DNA of 64,000 bases. Origin: Marinospirillum insulare DSM 21763 (GTDB lineage: Bacteria > Pseudomonadota > Gammaproteobacteria > Pseudomonadales > Halomonadaceae). Made by a program: the position numbers and the translations under genes. The notes below the pieces were generated by a model that did no database searches, was not told the DNA's origin, and saw only the letters and a program-made list of their open reading frames with translations. This document shows, piece after piece, positions 1 to 9,275 of this stretch (positions are counted from its first letter, which is position 1; the number at the start of each line of letters is the position of its first letter). The stretch is taken from contig NZ_KK366037.1 of assembly GCF_000686905.1 (NCBI RefSeq), positions 96,194 through 160,193 on the forward strand, read 5' to 3'.

Positions 1-446
1 TTGCTGACTTACCTAAGGCAGAAGGTGAGGTTTTATTAACCGTAACCGGAAAAATCACCCACACTAACCAGCAAGATACTGCTGTATTTGACCTGTCACT
101 TTTAGAATCTTTAGAGCAACAAGAAATAATTACCCACAACCCTTGGTTTTCAGGTAGTAACCGCTACTATGGGCCATTAGGGCGCTCCTTGGTTAAAGCC
201 GTAGGCGCAGACTTTAACAGCAACATGCGAGTGACTTCACTTAATGGATTTATAACAGAAATCCCTGTCAGTGATTTTGTAAAATATGACGTGATTCTTG
301 CACTTAAAAAAAATGGCAAGTATCAAAGAATTCGTGATCGTGGCCCTATTTTTACTATCTACCCCTTTGACCAACACCCTAAGCTAAATACAGAAAAGCA
401 CTATAACCGCTCTGTTTGGCAGGTTGAAAAGATTGAATTTTACTAG
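1..446 (+). CDS. Sulfite-oxidase-like molybdopterin-fold protein, 5' truncated by window edge
   Basis: The reading frame is open from base 3 to the stop at 446, so this is the C-terminal ~147 residues of a longer protein. The visible part matches the small SUOX-like family (COG3915 type): an opening of the form LPKAEGEVLLTVTG, a following aromatic GSNRYYGPLGRSL stretch, then a Y(D)VILALKKNGK and GPIFTIYPFD section. Family members are usually exported and have a molybdopterin-oxidoreductase fold without proven catalysis. The sensor kinase gene begins 11 bases downstream, so the two are probably co-transcribed, and the protein may supply that kinase with a periplasmic signal (inference). A later TTG at 189 lies inside the domain and is not the real start. 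Confidence 0.72.
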   Translation, partial: ADLPKAEGEVLLTVTGKITHTNQQDTAVFDLSLLESLEQQEIITHNPWFSGSNRYYGPLGRSLVKAVGADFNSNMRVTSLNGFITEIPVSDFVKYDVILALKKNGKYQRIRDRGPIFTIYPFDQHPKLNTEKHYNRSVWQVEKIEFY

Positions 447-457
447 AAGCCTAACCA

Positions 458-1834
458 ATGGTTAAAAATAAACTATTACATCAAGCTAGAGTTTGGTCCT
501 TGCCAACGCTTGCTGGTGCTTTTTTATTAGCCGCACTCACACTGCTTTATATTCTACAAAGTAGAGAGCAAGAAATTCAAACCGCTGAACGTGATGATGT
601 TCTTTGGGCTGCCTACCAACTCGACCGTGAAAACCTTAAGCTCAATAGCCTGCTTAATCGATACCAATATAAGCAAAATGCTAAAGTGTGGAAAGACGCC
701 AGAACACGCTTTGAAATTCTTTACAGTCGCGTCACAGTGCTGCGTCATGGCCAGTACAACAACCTAATTGAAGTAAAAGAAAGAACCCGCGACTTGAGCT
801 TACAGTCTTTTCAAATAATTGATTTAATGGATGAGCGCTTTTTTACACACAACGCCTCGTCACCTGAAAACCTAACTAAACTACTCCAGCTATCTCTACA
901 ACTCCACCGAGTTACTGAAGAGTTAGTGACCACTTTAAAAAGCGTTAGCAGCCAACTTAACACCCAAAAAAGACAAGAGTTGCGCCAGCTTTACCACTAC
1001 CTACTCATCATCATCGTATTATTAATTTTAACGATGAGTTTAATTATTTACTTACTCATAAAAAAAATGTCTGAAGCACGTCAAGCTCAATATCAGGCGC
1101 AGTTAATGGCTACTGAATTAGAAACAGCCGTTCAAAAAGCAGAGGCAGGTAGCCAAGCTAAAACAGACTTTTTAGCCACCATGAGCCATGAAATACGCAC
1201 CCCCATGAATGGCGTACTTGGCATGAGCGAACTTTTATTTGAAACAAGCCTAAGTAGCGAACAAAAGAAATATACCCATGCCATTAACAATAGTGCCACT
1301 GCACTTATGAGGCTTCTTAATGAGCTAATGGATATTTCTAAACTGGAGGCAGGCAGGCTGGTACTTGATTACCGTAAAACTGCACTCGCCCCCTTACTAA
1401 ATGAAGTAATAGATTTTTTTGCTGCCGAGCTCAACCAAAAGCCGGTTACTTTTAATTTAGAGCTAGCACCCGAAGCAGATGCTTTTTATAACACCGACCC
1501 AGGTCGTTTACGGCAGGTGCTGCTTAACCTGCTAGGCAATGCATTTAAGTTTACTGATCAGGGCAGGGTGACATTGAGAATAAAACCAACACCTGAAGGG
1601 CTGCTTTTTGAAGTGGAGGATACAGGCGTAGGTATAGATGAAGCAGTGCAGCAAAGAATGTTTGAAACCTTTACTCAGGCCGACGCTAGTATTTCACGAC
1701 GTTACGGTGGCACAGGCTTAGCCATTTCTAAACGTATTATTGAACAAATGGGGGGAGCGATTCATCTACGTAGCCGCTTAAATGAAGGCAGTTGCTTCTA
1801 CTTCACTTTACCTTTAGAACCCCTGCAAAACTAA
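458..1834 (+). CDS. Membrane-bound sensor histidine kinase
   Basis: This 458-residue kinase has a membrane segment near residues 15-33, a ~145-residue periplasmic helical region without a recognised sensor fold, and a second membrane segment near 180-202. A short coiled coil leads to a HisKA domain with the phospho-acceptor His244 in [10 protein letters not shown]. The HATPase domain follows, with an N box ([15 protein letters not shown]), G1 (DTGVGI) and G2 ([10 protein letters not shown]). It ends right after the ATPase, with no receiver or Hpt domain, unlike many kinases with this HisKA type. No response regulator gene is in view. It follows the SUOX-like gene by 11 bases, so sensing through that partner is plausible but not shown. 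Confidence 0.93.
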   Translation: MVKNKLLHQARVWSLPTLAGAFLLAALTLLYILQSREQEIQTAERDDVLWAAYQLDRENLKLNSLLNRYQYKQNAKVWKDARTRFEILYSRVTVLRHGQYNNLIEVKERTRDLSLQSFQIIDLMDERFFTHNASSPENLTKLLQLSLQLHRVTEELVTTLKSVSSQLNTQKRQELRQLYHYLLIIIVLLILTMSLIIYLLIKKMSEARQAQYQAQLMATELETAVQKAEAGSQAKTDFLATMSHEIRTPMNGVLGMSELLFETSLSSEQKKYTHAINNSATALMRLLNELMDISKLEAGRLVLDYRKTALAPLLNEVIDFFAAELNQKPVTFNLELAPEADAFYNTDPGRLRQVLLNLLGNAFKFTDQGRVTLRIKPTPEGLLFEVEDTGVGIDEAVQQRMFETFTQADASISRRYGGTGLAISKRIIEQMGGAIHLRSRLNEGSCFYFTLPLEPLQN

Positions 1835-1924
1835 GACGAAAGTCTTAAGCTGCTTATATTGTTTACTTTTACTAGGCTGTTACCATCAAAGATCAACAAC
1901 AAATATAATCAGAGGTGACGCGAC

Positions 1925-2248
1925 ATGAGTAGCTTAACAAATAACCAGCGCATCGAAGAAAACTTCCGCACCTTTAATGATAAATATGTGGAACTCTTTG
2001 CAGACATTAAGAAAGGGCTAGAAGCTATGGGCAGCCTTTATTCTAACCAGATCAGTTCTTTAAACGGAATTATTGCTGCCTTTTCAGAAGAAGATTACAG
2101 CAAGGCTTGTCAACGCTTTCTTGAAGCAGACCTAAGCTCTTTAATAGAAGAGTCTTTTGAAGACAACCTTAAACTTAACTCTGACCTTAACTCGCTTAAA
2201 GTTCGTATGGCTAACCTTAACCTACTTGAAGCAGACGCAACTCACTAG
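1925..2248 (+). CDS. Small helical protein of unknown function
   Basis: I do not recognise this 107-residue protein. A purine-rich ribosome site (AGAGGTGA) lies ~8 bases before the ATG. The product is soluble, acidic and apparently almost all helical, with no signal peptide or membrane segment. Leucine and isoleucine spacing in the last 40 residues suggests a coiled coil. It is 90 bases after the sensor kinase on the same strand and may be the end of that transcript. An overlapping frame at 2157-2345 has biased composition and no ribosome site and is not a gene. Confidence 0.6.
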   Translation: MSSLTNNQRIEENFRTFNDKYVELFADIKKGLEAMGSLYSNQISSLNGIIAAFSEEDYSKACQRFLEADLSSLIEESFEDNLKLNSDLNSLKVRMANLNLLEADATH

Positions 2249-2347
2249 TTACACAAACTACCTTACCCTAAACACTTTTAGCCTAGTAGCAACTGCTCTG
2301 GGCTATTTACTTTTTATACTCAAGCTACCCTTTTTTAAACCTTAAAT

Positions 2348-3238
2348 TTAAACCGTCCAGAATAAGCCGGCCATTATGGCTAAGGGGTAAAGGTGACACA
2401 GCGCTATGTTCATCCCTAAAGCTGGAATTAGTTCAGTAATATCGTCGGCCTCCTTAACTACTTTCTTCATTAATGGAACAGCTAATAATAAAGAGAACAA
2501 CCCAAGCAAAGCCTGCAAGGGCAACCAATTCAATAAGTAAGCTAATACCAATAGAAGGTAGCTAAGAGTAACAAAGGCCACAAAAATTCGTGCACTCGCT
2601 GCCCTTCCAATCACTATAGGATAATGACGACGACCTACCTTCTTGTCTGCCTCAACATCCGGAAACTGGTTTAAAAGTAAAAGATTACTCACTAGCAAAG
2701 TAACAATGCCAGCTAAAACCCAAGCTGCTGGTGTTAAAAAACCAGTGAATACCCAGCTAGACCCCAGCGTCATTAATAAGCCAAAACCAACACCTGGAGC
2801 CAACAAACAAAAGAGTGGTGACCGGTTAAGGTATTGGGTATAGGTATAAATAATAATAACACCCGGCACACCAATTAAAAGCAGCTGCCAACCCTGTTGC
2901 ACAACCAAGCTTAAGCCTATTGCTATAACTATTAACAAACTCAATAAAGCTATAGCCAAGGTATAGCCTGCTTTTTCTGGTTTGTGAACAAGTGTGCCAC
3001 TTCCACCGCTGAAAGGTGTTTTTTCAGTGAGAAAATCTAAACCTGATTTAAAGTCAAAGTATTCATTAAAGGCATTCACACTAACATGAGCAGCCAAGGC
3101 TAAGGTTGCGACCAAAACCACACTGATAAAAGATAGTTGTTGTTGCTCATACCAGCTTAATGCCGCCGCTAAAGCAACGCACACCAAGGTTAATGTAAGG
3201 AAGTTAATCCTTGCGACACCCATAAAAACTTTCAGCAC
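2348..3238 (-). CDS. UbiA/MenA-family membrane prenyltransferase
   Basis: This 296-residue membrane protein has about eight or nine hydrophobic segments and both Asp-rich motifs of UbiA-superfamily prenyltransferases. The first is in N-E-Y-F-D-F-K-S-G-L-D near residue 62, the second in NQFPDVEADKKVGRRH near residue 190. These bind Mg-diphosphate of the prenyl donor. The second motif resembles MenA (1,4-dihydroxy-2-naphthoate octaprenyltransferase) more than UbiA, but no other menaquinone gene is nearby, so the acceptor is not assigned. The gene runs convergently with the upstream small gene and divergently from dgkA across a 90-base spacer. Confidence 0.85.
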   Translation of the reverse strand: MLKVFMGVARINFLTLTLVCVALAAALSWYEQQQLSFISVVLVATLALAAHVSVNAFNEYFDFKSGLDFLTEKTPFSGGSGTLVHKPEKAGYTLAIALLSLLIVIAIGLSLVVQQGWQLLLIGVPGVIIIYTYTQYLNRSPLFCLLAPGVGFGLLMTLGSSWVFTGFLTPAAWVLAGIVTLLVSNLLLLNQFPDVEADKKVGRRHYPIVIGRAASARIFVAFVTLSYLLLVLAYLLNWLPLQALLGLFSLLLAVPLMKKVVKEADDITELIPALGMNIALCHLYPLAIMAGLFWTV

Positions 3239-3328
3239 CTAAACAGCTCCAAAATAAAAAGTGCAGTCTAACATAGTCATCTTAAACCCGTTATCAGTTA
3301 GAATAGATAAAATTTTTTAGGAGCTAAA

Positions 3329-3712
3329 ATGAAACCTGGTGCAACCGGCATTCGCCGCATAATTAATGCAAGTTACTATTCCTGGCTTGGTTTAAAAGCT
3401 GCATGGAAAAGTGAAGCAGCTCTGCGCCAAGAAATAGTTGCCCTCATTATTTTGCTACCCTTAGCTTTTTTAATGCCCCTTAGCCCCATAGAAAAAGCTT
3501 TATTGGCATTCAGTGGTCTATTAGTTCTACTCGTTGAATTAATTAACTCTGCTCTAGAGGCAGTTGTTGACAGAATAGGCCCTGAACAGCATCCATTGAG
3601 CGGCAAGGCTAAAGATATAGGATCAACTGCGGTAGCTCTTGCTTTAATTATGTGCGCTCTGGTTTGGGGTATTATTTTACTACCACTTTTAACAGCTCAG
3701 TTGAGTTCTTAA
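3329..3712 (+). CDS. dgkA: Diacylglycerol kinase DgkA
   Basis: This integral inner-membrane kinase phosphorylates diacylglycerol to phosphatidate, recycling lipid released during membrane-derived glycan synthesis. At 127 residues it is the usual length, with an amphipathic N-terminus and three membrane helices. The family signature is intact: ELINSALEAVVDRIGPE, followed by H-P-L-S-G-K-A-K-D-I-G-S-T-A-V. A TTAGGAG ribosome site sits 6 bases before the ATG. metR starts 27 bases downstream on the same strand, so the two are likely co-transcribed. Confidence 0.95.
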   Translation: MKPGATGIRRIINASYYSWLGLKAAWKSEAALRQEIVALIILLPLAFLMPLSPIEKALLAFSGLLVLLVELINSALEAVVDRIGPEQHPLSGKAKDIGSTAVALALIMCALVWGIILLPLLTAQLSS

Positions 3713-3739
3713 CTCGGTTTATTTTTTAGAGAGAAGCCA

Positions 3740-4675
3740 ATGGTTGAACTGCGCCACCTAAAAACACTGCTTGCGTTACAAGCTACTGGCAGCTTAGTAG
3801 ATGCTGCAGAACGATTACACTTAACCCAGTCTGCTTTATCTCATCAATTAAAAGCACTAGAACACCTGCTAGATACCGAACTATTTATTCGTAAAAGTAA
3901 GCCACTGCAATTTACTCCTAGCGGACAGCGATTATTAAAACTAGCAGATGATGTACTACCTAGGTTTGAAGCGGCACAAAGGGATTTACAGCGCTTAGCT
4001 AAAGGCCAAGCTGGGCGCTTACATTTAGCCATTGAGTGCCATAGTTGCTATCAGTGGCTAATGCCAACACTCGATGCCTTCCGTAAAAACTGGCCAGACG
4101 TTGAAGTAGACGTTCCTGGTGGTCACCACTTTGCACCCTTACCCGCATTAAAGCGCCAAGAGCTAGACTTGGTTATTACTGCCGACCCCAGACCCATTGA
4201 AGGAGTCGTCTATTCCCCTTTATTTCGCTATGAAAGCCTACTAGCCATACCCAAAGATCACGCCTTTATAGACAAAGCATTTATAGAACCCAGCGACCTA
4301 CTCGCTGAAACCTTAATTACCTACCCAGTTGAACGTAACCTGCTAGATATATTTACGCATTTTTTAGACCCAGCAGCCATTGAGCCAGCAGGTATAAGAA
4401 CAGCAGAACTAACCATTTTAATGATGCAATTAGTGGCTAGTCATCGTGGAGTTTGCGCCCTACCCAACTGGGCAATGACTGAGTATTTAGAAAGGGATTA
4501 TGTGGCAGCCCGCAGGTTAGGTGCAGATGGCACCTGGGGAACCCTTTATGCTGCACATAGAGAAAACCAACAGTCTATGGCATTTATTACTGACTTTATT
4601 ACCACTGCTCGTAAAACATCGGCGCAAGTATTAACGGGCATCAAGCCAGTTGAACTCACAGCCTCCTCAAAATAA
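3740..4675 (+). CDS. metR: LysR-type regulator MetR
   Basis: This 311-residue LysR-type activator has an N-terminal winged helix-turn-helix (residues ~1-60, including LTQSALSHQLKALE) and a periplasmic-binding-fold effector domain. The effector domain opens with IECHSCYQWLMPTLDAFR, characteristic of MetR, which responds to homocysteine and activates methionine synthesis genes. Family members are usually ~300-317 residues. No metE, metH or metF is present, so its targets are outside the window. A GAGAGAAG ribosome site precedes the ATG. Specificity as MetR rather than another LysR member is inferred from the effector-domain signature. Confidence 0.88.
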   Translation: MVELRHLKTLLALQATGSLVDAAERLHLTQSALSHQLKALEHLLDTELFIRKSKPLQFTPSGQRLLKLADDVLPRFEAAQRDLQRLAKGQAGRLHLAIECHSCYQWLMPTLDAFRKNWPDVEVDVPGGHHFAPLPALKRQELDLVITADPRPIEGVVYSPLFRYESLLAIPKDHAFIDKAFIEPSDLLAETLITYPVERNLLDIFTHFLDPAAIEPAGIRTAELTILMMQLVASHRGVCALPNWAMTEYLERDYVAARRLGADGTWGTLYAAHRENQQSMAFITDFITTARKTSAQVLTGIKPVELTASSK

Positions 4676-4745
4676 GTCGTATTTTTACTCACTAACTCGT
4701 AACATAAGGCAATACTAAATTACACCCAACAGGAAAGCCTCTCTA

Positions 4746-5825
4746 ATGCCTGCTAAAAAAGCTCTATCTTCTCTACTTGCCCTAGCATTATTTTTGTTGC
4801 TGATTATTTGGTTAGCTAGCGGAGATTTTTTAGCCAGCAAATCTAATGCACCAGAAACCAACCCTGCAAGTAAAAAAACCGAGTTAATGCAAGTTGAGAC
4901 TCAGTGGTTGCAAGCTAAGGAGTTTACTCCTATAGAAACTCTCCAAGGTCAGCTACTACCCTTACAACAGGTTGACCTACTCGCTGAAACTTCTGGCCGA
5001 GTGGTTCAATTACTAGCCAAAGAAGGCCAGCGAGTTAAACAGGGTACGCAGCTTTTACAATTAGCTGAAGATAGTCGCCCGGCTAAGTTAGCCAGACTTA
5101 AAGCAGAACAAGCCAGTCGTGCAGCTGAATTAAATGCAGCAAAGCGTTTAAAAGGTTCTAACCTGGTTTCAGAAAATGAATTACTGCGCCTTAAAAGTAA
5201 CCTGCTACAAATAGAAGCTGACTTAAAAGCAGCCGAATTAGATTTAGCCAATACCCTTCCTCAAGCACCCTTTAGCGGCTTGCTAGAAAAACGCCATGTC
5301 GAACTAGGTGAATGGGTGCAAACCGGTAAAGCTTTATTTACTCTGCTTAATATCAACCAATTAAAAGCCGTAGCACAACTCCCTCAACAAAAGGTTGCCC
5401 GCATTCAAGAAGGTCAGCAGGTTAGTTTAGAGCTTTTAGATGGGCGCAAACTCCTGGGTGAGATTTCTTTAATTGGCAGTTTGGCAGATCACTCTACACG
5501 CACTTTTCAGCTTGAAGCACTGGTAGATAACCCTAAACAACTGCGTTTAGCTGGAGCCAGCGTTACCTTAAATATTCACCGCGCTAGCATTTATGCGCAC
5601 CACCTATCTTTAGCCAGTTTAAGTTTAGATAAACAAGGGCGCTTAGGTGTTAAGCATGTTAACCAACAGCAAGAAGTCGTCTTTACGCCTGTAGAGTTAC
5701 TTAGCAGTGACACAAACGGTGCTTGGCTTGGTGGTCTGCCCGAAAAAATTCAGCTTATCACCCTAGGTGGTGGCTTTGTAGATGCAGGAACAAGTGTTAT
5801 ACCTGTTCTACAGGAGAGCAACTAA
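4746..5825 (+). CDS. RND efflux periplasmic adaptor (membrane fusion protein)
   Basis: The 359-residue adaptor has an N-terminal hydrophobic anchor (residues ~8-25), a lipoyl-like half domain (DLLAETSGRVVQLLAKEGQRVKQG), an alpha-helical hairpin (~110-165), the second lipoyl half (APFSGLLEKRHVELGEWVQTG) and a beta-barrel domain. This is the HlyD/AcrA order. Adaptors bridge the inner-membrane RND pump and an outer-membrane channel. The stop codon overlaps the pump start by one base (TAATG), so translation is probably coupled. No outer-membrane factor gene is adjacent; the pump presumably uses a TolC-like channel encoded elsewhere. Confidence 0.93.
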   Translation: MPAKKALSSLLALALFLLLIIWLASGDFLASKSNAPETNPASKKTELMQVETQWLQAKEFTPIETLQGQLLPLQQVDLLAETSGRVVQLLAKEGQRVKQGTQLLQLAEDSRPAKLARLKAEQASRAAELNAAKRLKGSNLVSENELLRLKSNLLQIEADLKAAELDLANTLPQAPFSGLLEKRHVELGEWVQTGKALFTLLNINQLKAVAQLPQQKVARIQEGQQVSLELLDGRKLLGEISLIGSLADHSTRTFQLEALVDNPKQLRLAGASVTLNIHRASIYAHHLSLASLSLDKQGRLGVKHVNQQQEVVFTPVELLSSDTNGAWLGGLPEKIQLITLGGGFVDAGTSVIPVLQESN

Positions 5826-8800
5826 TGCTGGCCATTATTCGTGTTGCTATTCAACGTAGCCGCGCCACGCTCTTAGCCTTATTTATGCTTTTAGTCGGCG
5901 GCTGGGCTGCTTATACAGCCATTCCTAAGGAAGCCTTCCCAGATATCACTATTCCTATCATGTATGTTTCCATGCGTTTAGAAGGCATAAGCCCAGAAGA
6001 TGCCGAGCGCTTGTTGGTTCGCCCTATGGAACAAGAACTACGCTCCCTAGAAGGCATAAAGAAAATAACCGGCTTAGCATCTGAAGGTCATGCCTCGGTA
6101 CTTTTAGAGTTTGATGCAGGCTTTGACTCAAAGCGTGCTTTGCAAGATGTACGTGAACAGGTAGACACCGCTAGAACTAAACTGCCTTCTGAGGCAGATG
6201 ACCCTCAAGTACATGAAATCAATACTGCGCTTTTTCCTATTATGTCAATCGGGCTTTCTGGGCCTGTAGATGAAGCAGCGCTGGTTGCAACGGCTCGCAG
6301 TCTTCAGCTTGAGTTAGAAGCCTTACCTCAAGTATTAGAAGTTGATATAGGCGGCGACAAGGAGGACTTATTAGAAATTCTTATTGACCCGCAAATCATG
6401 GAAAGCTATGGCTTAGATGCAACCCAGCTCTTTAACCTGGTTTCGCGTAATAACCGTTTAGTCGCCGCAGGTAGCCTAGATACTGGTTCCGGGCGAATGG
6501 CAATGAAGGTGCCAGGGGTTATAGAAAACCTCGAAGACCTAATGAGTATGCCAATTAAAGTGAATGCTTCAACCGTTGTAACCTTTGGAGATCTAGCAAC
6601 CATTCACCGTACTTTTAAAGACCCTATGGGTTTTGCAAGAATTAATGGTCAGCCTGCCCTAGTATTGGAAATTACTAAACGTAGCGGTGCTAACATTATT
6701 GAAGCAGTCGCAGAGGTTAAAGCTTTATTAAACCTAGCTAAGCCTTTATTGCCTAAAGACCTCAGTATTGACTACATCATGGACCAATCCATCGATGTCG
6801 AAAACACCCTAGACGACCTGCTCAATAACGTGGCAACAGCAGTCGTCTTGGTGATGCTGATCGTAATAGCCGCTATGGGTTTTCGTTCATCTATCTTAGT
6901 GGGTATCACTATACCCGGTGCCTTTTTGGTAGGTATTCTGCTTATTTGGTCATTAGGCTACACCATGAATACCATGGTGCTTTTCTCACTCATTCTAGTG
7001 GCAGGCATGTTAGTTGATGGCTCGCTCGTGGTTGCAGAATTAGCGAATAGGTACTTAGAAGAAGGCCTAAAACCCTCACAAGCTTGGCAACAAGCTGCTA
7101 GCCGCATGGCTTGGCCCATTATTGCCTCAACCGCTACCACCGTCTCGGTTTTTATGCCGCTATTATTTTGGCCAGGCATGGTCGGTGAGTTTATGAAGTT
7201 CTTGCCTATTACGGTTATTCTTTGTCTCTTAGCTTCCTTAGCTATGGCGCTCATTTTCTTACCCTCTTTAGGCAGTATTTCTGGAGGCGGTAAAAATATT
7301 CATTTAACTCAAGAACAAATAAAAGACTTAGGTGAAGCAGCAGACTTTAGAGTTGGTGCCGCCTCACCAACTCGCATAGCCACTATTTACCGCCAGCTAC
7401 TAAGTAAACTACTGCATTACCCAGGTTACACGCTTATCGCCATGCTGGGTTTAATTGTGGTTATTTACCTTGCTTATGCACGATTTAATCATGGCGTAGA
7501 CTTTTTCCCCTCCATTGAACCTGACTCAGCACAAGTACAAATACGCGCTAGGGGTGACCTGTCTGTTTATGAAAGTGATGCTTTAGTAAAACGTGTAGAA
7601 GAACGCTTAATGGGCATGAGTGAAGTGAAAGCTTTTTATGCACGCTCTTTTGCTAACCAAGCAGGCAGAGGCTTTGGTGGCAACACGCCCGAAGATACTA
7701 TAGGGGCAATTCAATTCCAGTTTAAAGATTGGCATGAACGCCGCCGTGCGCGTGCCATTATTGATGAAATGCGTGAAAGAACTGCTGACATTCCAGGAAT
7801 ATTTTTAGAATTTAGAGAACAGCAACAAGGCCCAGGTGGTGGTAAGCCCTTCGAGTTGCAAGTTAGCTCGCCCGACACGTTAAAAGCCGCCGCCGCCCTA
7901 GAGCAAGTGATTGAAGAAATGCAAAAACTTGGTGGTTTTACGGATTTTCAAGATGACCGTAGCTTACCCGGTATAGAATGGCGCTTTATTGTTGATAGAG
8001 AAGCAGCCGCCCGTTTTGGTGCCGATGTGGCCGCTGTAGGTAGTGCAGTACAACTAGTCACTAATGGTTTAATGCTGGCTACCTACCGACCCGAAGATGC
8101 CAATGATGAAGTCGATATTCGTGTACGCCTACCCTTGGCCTCTCGGTCGTTAGACCAACTAAACCGTATGACATTACGCACAAGCAGTGGCCAAGTTCCA
8201 CTGAGCAACTTTGTACGCCTAGAACCAGCACCTAAAACTAGCACCTTGAAGCGTTTAAATGGTCAGCGCACCCTAACCCTTAAAGCAGATTTAGAACCTG
8301 GCTACCAACTAGATGAACGGCTTACCGTATTAAAACCCTTGCTTACCCAGTTACCTGAAGGGGTAAGCGTAAAAATAGCGGGTGAAAATGCCGATATGCA
8401 AGAAGCCATGGTTTTTTTAATTGGTGCTTTTTTAGTCGCTATCTTTTTAATGCTCATTATTTTAGTAATGCAGTTTAATAGCCTCTACCAAACCCTGTTA
8501 GTACTATCTGCTATTGTTTTCTCAACTGCAGGTGTACTACTCGGGTTAATGCTAGCAGGCAAAGCTTTTGGGATTGTTATGGTGGGTATGGCAATTATTG
8601 CTTTGGCAGGCATAGTGGTGAATAACAATATTGTACTCATTGATACTTACAACCGCATTCGTCAACAAGGTTTAGGCGCAGTAGAAGCAGCATTGGAAAC
8701 AGGCAGCCTTCGCTTACGACCCGTTTTATTAACAGCAATAACAACCATTTTAGGCCTACTGCCTATGGTGGTGGGTATGAATGTTAACTTAATGGAACCC

Positions 8801-8986
8801 AGCCTGGGTTGGCAAGCGCCTTCAACACAATGGTGGGGACAGTTATCTAGTGCTATTGCTGGCGGGTTAGCTTTTGCTACCCTGCTAACGCTTATTCTAA
8901 CGCCTTGTATGCTAGTGCTGGGTGAGAAAATATCTATTACTTCTCGTCAATTAAATAAAGCCCAAGCCAAAAACACTAGGCTTTAA
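5825..8986 (+). CDS. RND family efflux pump permease
   Basis: The protein starts at the ATG overlapping the adaptor stop (MLAIIRVAIQ), giving 1053 residues, normal for an RND pump. An in-frame upstream extension to 5723 lies inside the adaptor gene and is not used. It shows the internally duplicated RND plan: TM1, a large periplasmic loop, a TM2-6 cluster, a second loop after TM7, and TM8-12. The proton-relay helix reads AGMLVDGSLVVAE: Asp398 is present, but the position of AcrB's second Asp is Gly399. It is probably a drug/proton antiporter of the HAE1 type; the substrate cannot be read from sequence. Confidence 0.93.
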   Translation: MLAIIRVAIQRSRATLLALFMLLVGGWAAYTAIPKEAFPDITIPIMYVSMRLEGISPEDAERLLVRPMEQELRSLEGIKKITGLASEGHASVLLEFDAGFDSKRALQDVREQVDTARTKLPSEADDPQVHEINTALFPIMSIGLSGPVDEAALVATARSLQLELEALPQVLEVDIGGDKEDLLEILIDPQIMESYGLDATQLFNLVSRNNRLVAAGSLDTGSGRMAMKVPGVIENLEDLMSMPIKVNASTVVTFGDLATIHRTFKDPMGFARINGQPALVLEITKRSGANIIEAVAEVKALLNLAKPLLPKDLSIDYIMDQSIDVENTLDDLLNNVATAVVLVMLIVIAAMGFRSSILVGITIPGAFLVGILLIWSLGYTMNTMVLFSLILVAGMLVDGSLVVAELANRYLEEGLKPSQAWQQAASRMAWPIIASTATTVSVFMPLLFWPGMVGEFMKFLPITVILCLLASLAMALIFLPSLGSISGGGKNIHLTQEQIKDLGEAADFRVGAASPTRIATIYRQLLSKLLHYPGYTLIAMLGLIVVIYLAYARFNHGVDFFPSIEPDSAQVQIRARGDLSVYESDALVKRVEERLMGMSEVKAFYARSFANQAGRGFGGNTPEDTIGAIQFQFKDWHERRRARAIIDEMRERTADIPGIFLEFREQQQGPGGGKPFELQVSSPDTLKAAAALEQVIEEMQKLGGFTDFQDDRSLPGIEWRFIVDREAAARFGADVAAVGSAVQLVTNGLMLATYRPEDANDEVDIRVRLPLASRSLDQLNRMTLRTSSGQVPLSNFVRLEPAPKTSTLKRLNGQRTLTLKADLEPGYQLDERLTVLKPLLTQLPEGVSVKIAGENADMQEAMVFLIGAFLVAIFLMLIILVMQFNSLYQTLLVLSAIVFSTAGVLLGLMLAGKAFGIVMVGMAIIALAGIVVNNNIVLIDTYNRIRQQGLGAVEAALETGSLRLRPVLLTAITTILGLLPMVVGMNVNLMEPSLGWQAPSTQWWGQLSSAIAGGLAFATLLTLILTPCMLVLGEKISITSRQLNKAQAKNTRL

Positions 8987-9000
8987 AAAAACCGAAGCAA

Positions 9001-9031
9001 AAAAATCCCCGACTCAGATTCGGGGATTTTT
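9001..9031. terminator. Bidirectional rho-independent terminator
   Basis: A perfect 12-base-pair stem (AAAAATCCCCGA, positions 9001-9012, pairing with 9020-9031) closes a 7-base loop. A-tracts on one side and T-tracts on the other let it end transcription of the RND operon on the plus strand and the small gene 9033-9161 on the minus strand. Confidence 0.9.
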
Positions 9032-9032
9032 A

Positions 9033-9161
9033 TTACTTCTTAGCTTCAGTTGCTGCGTCTTTAGCAATTAATTCTTTTACTTTTTTTACTGACCAGAAGC
9101 TTGCTACAACCATAACTGCTACAAGCACAATACTGGAAACCACGTATACATCTAAGTACAT
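9033..9161 (-). CDS. 42-residue single-pass membrane protein
   Basis: A short frame on the minus strand encodes MYLDVYVVSSIVLVAVMVV followed by a cationic, alanine-rich tail ending in EAKK. It has one clear hydrophobic helix (residues ~5-22) and a Lys-rich cytoplasmic-looking C-terminus. A GGAG ribosome site lies about 8 bases before the ATG, the stop is followed at once by a strong terminator, and codon use looks like the neighbours. These three features support a real gene. I do not recognise the family. Small proteins of this design often modify membrane transporters, and it sits convergent to an RND pump, but any link is speculation. Confidence 0.72.
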   Translation of the reverse strand: MYLDVYVVSSIVLVAVMVVASFWSVKKVKELIAKDAATEAKK

Positions 9162-9275
9162 AAGGCTTTCTCCACTCAAGCACAATAAACTTTTTTAAGT
9201 TCCACTCAGTTAGTTTAACTCATATTCTAGTAGAAGAAATAGTCTGAACCTTAACCCAAGTCACTAATTCATTGT

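Noticed and set aside
2157-2345. A 62-residue plus-strand frame overlapping the end of the 1925-2248 gene
   Set aside because: It has no ribosome site, lies mostly inside a better-supported frame, and its Thr/Leu-rich product is typical of a shifted frame.
5723-5824. N-terminal extension of the RND permease
   Set aside because: It lies inside the adaptor gene, and the ATG at 5825 fits the family N-terminus and the one-base overlap.
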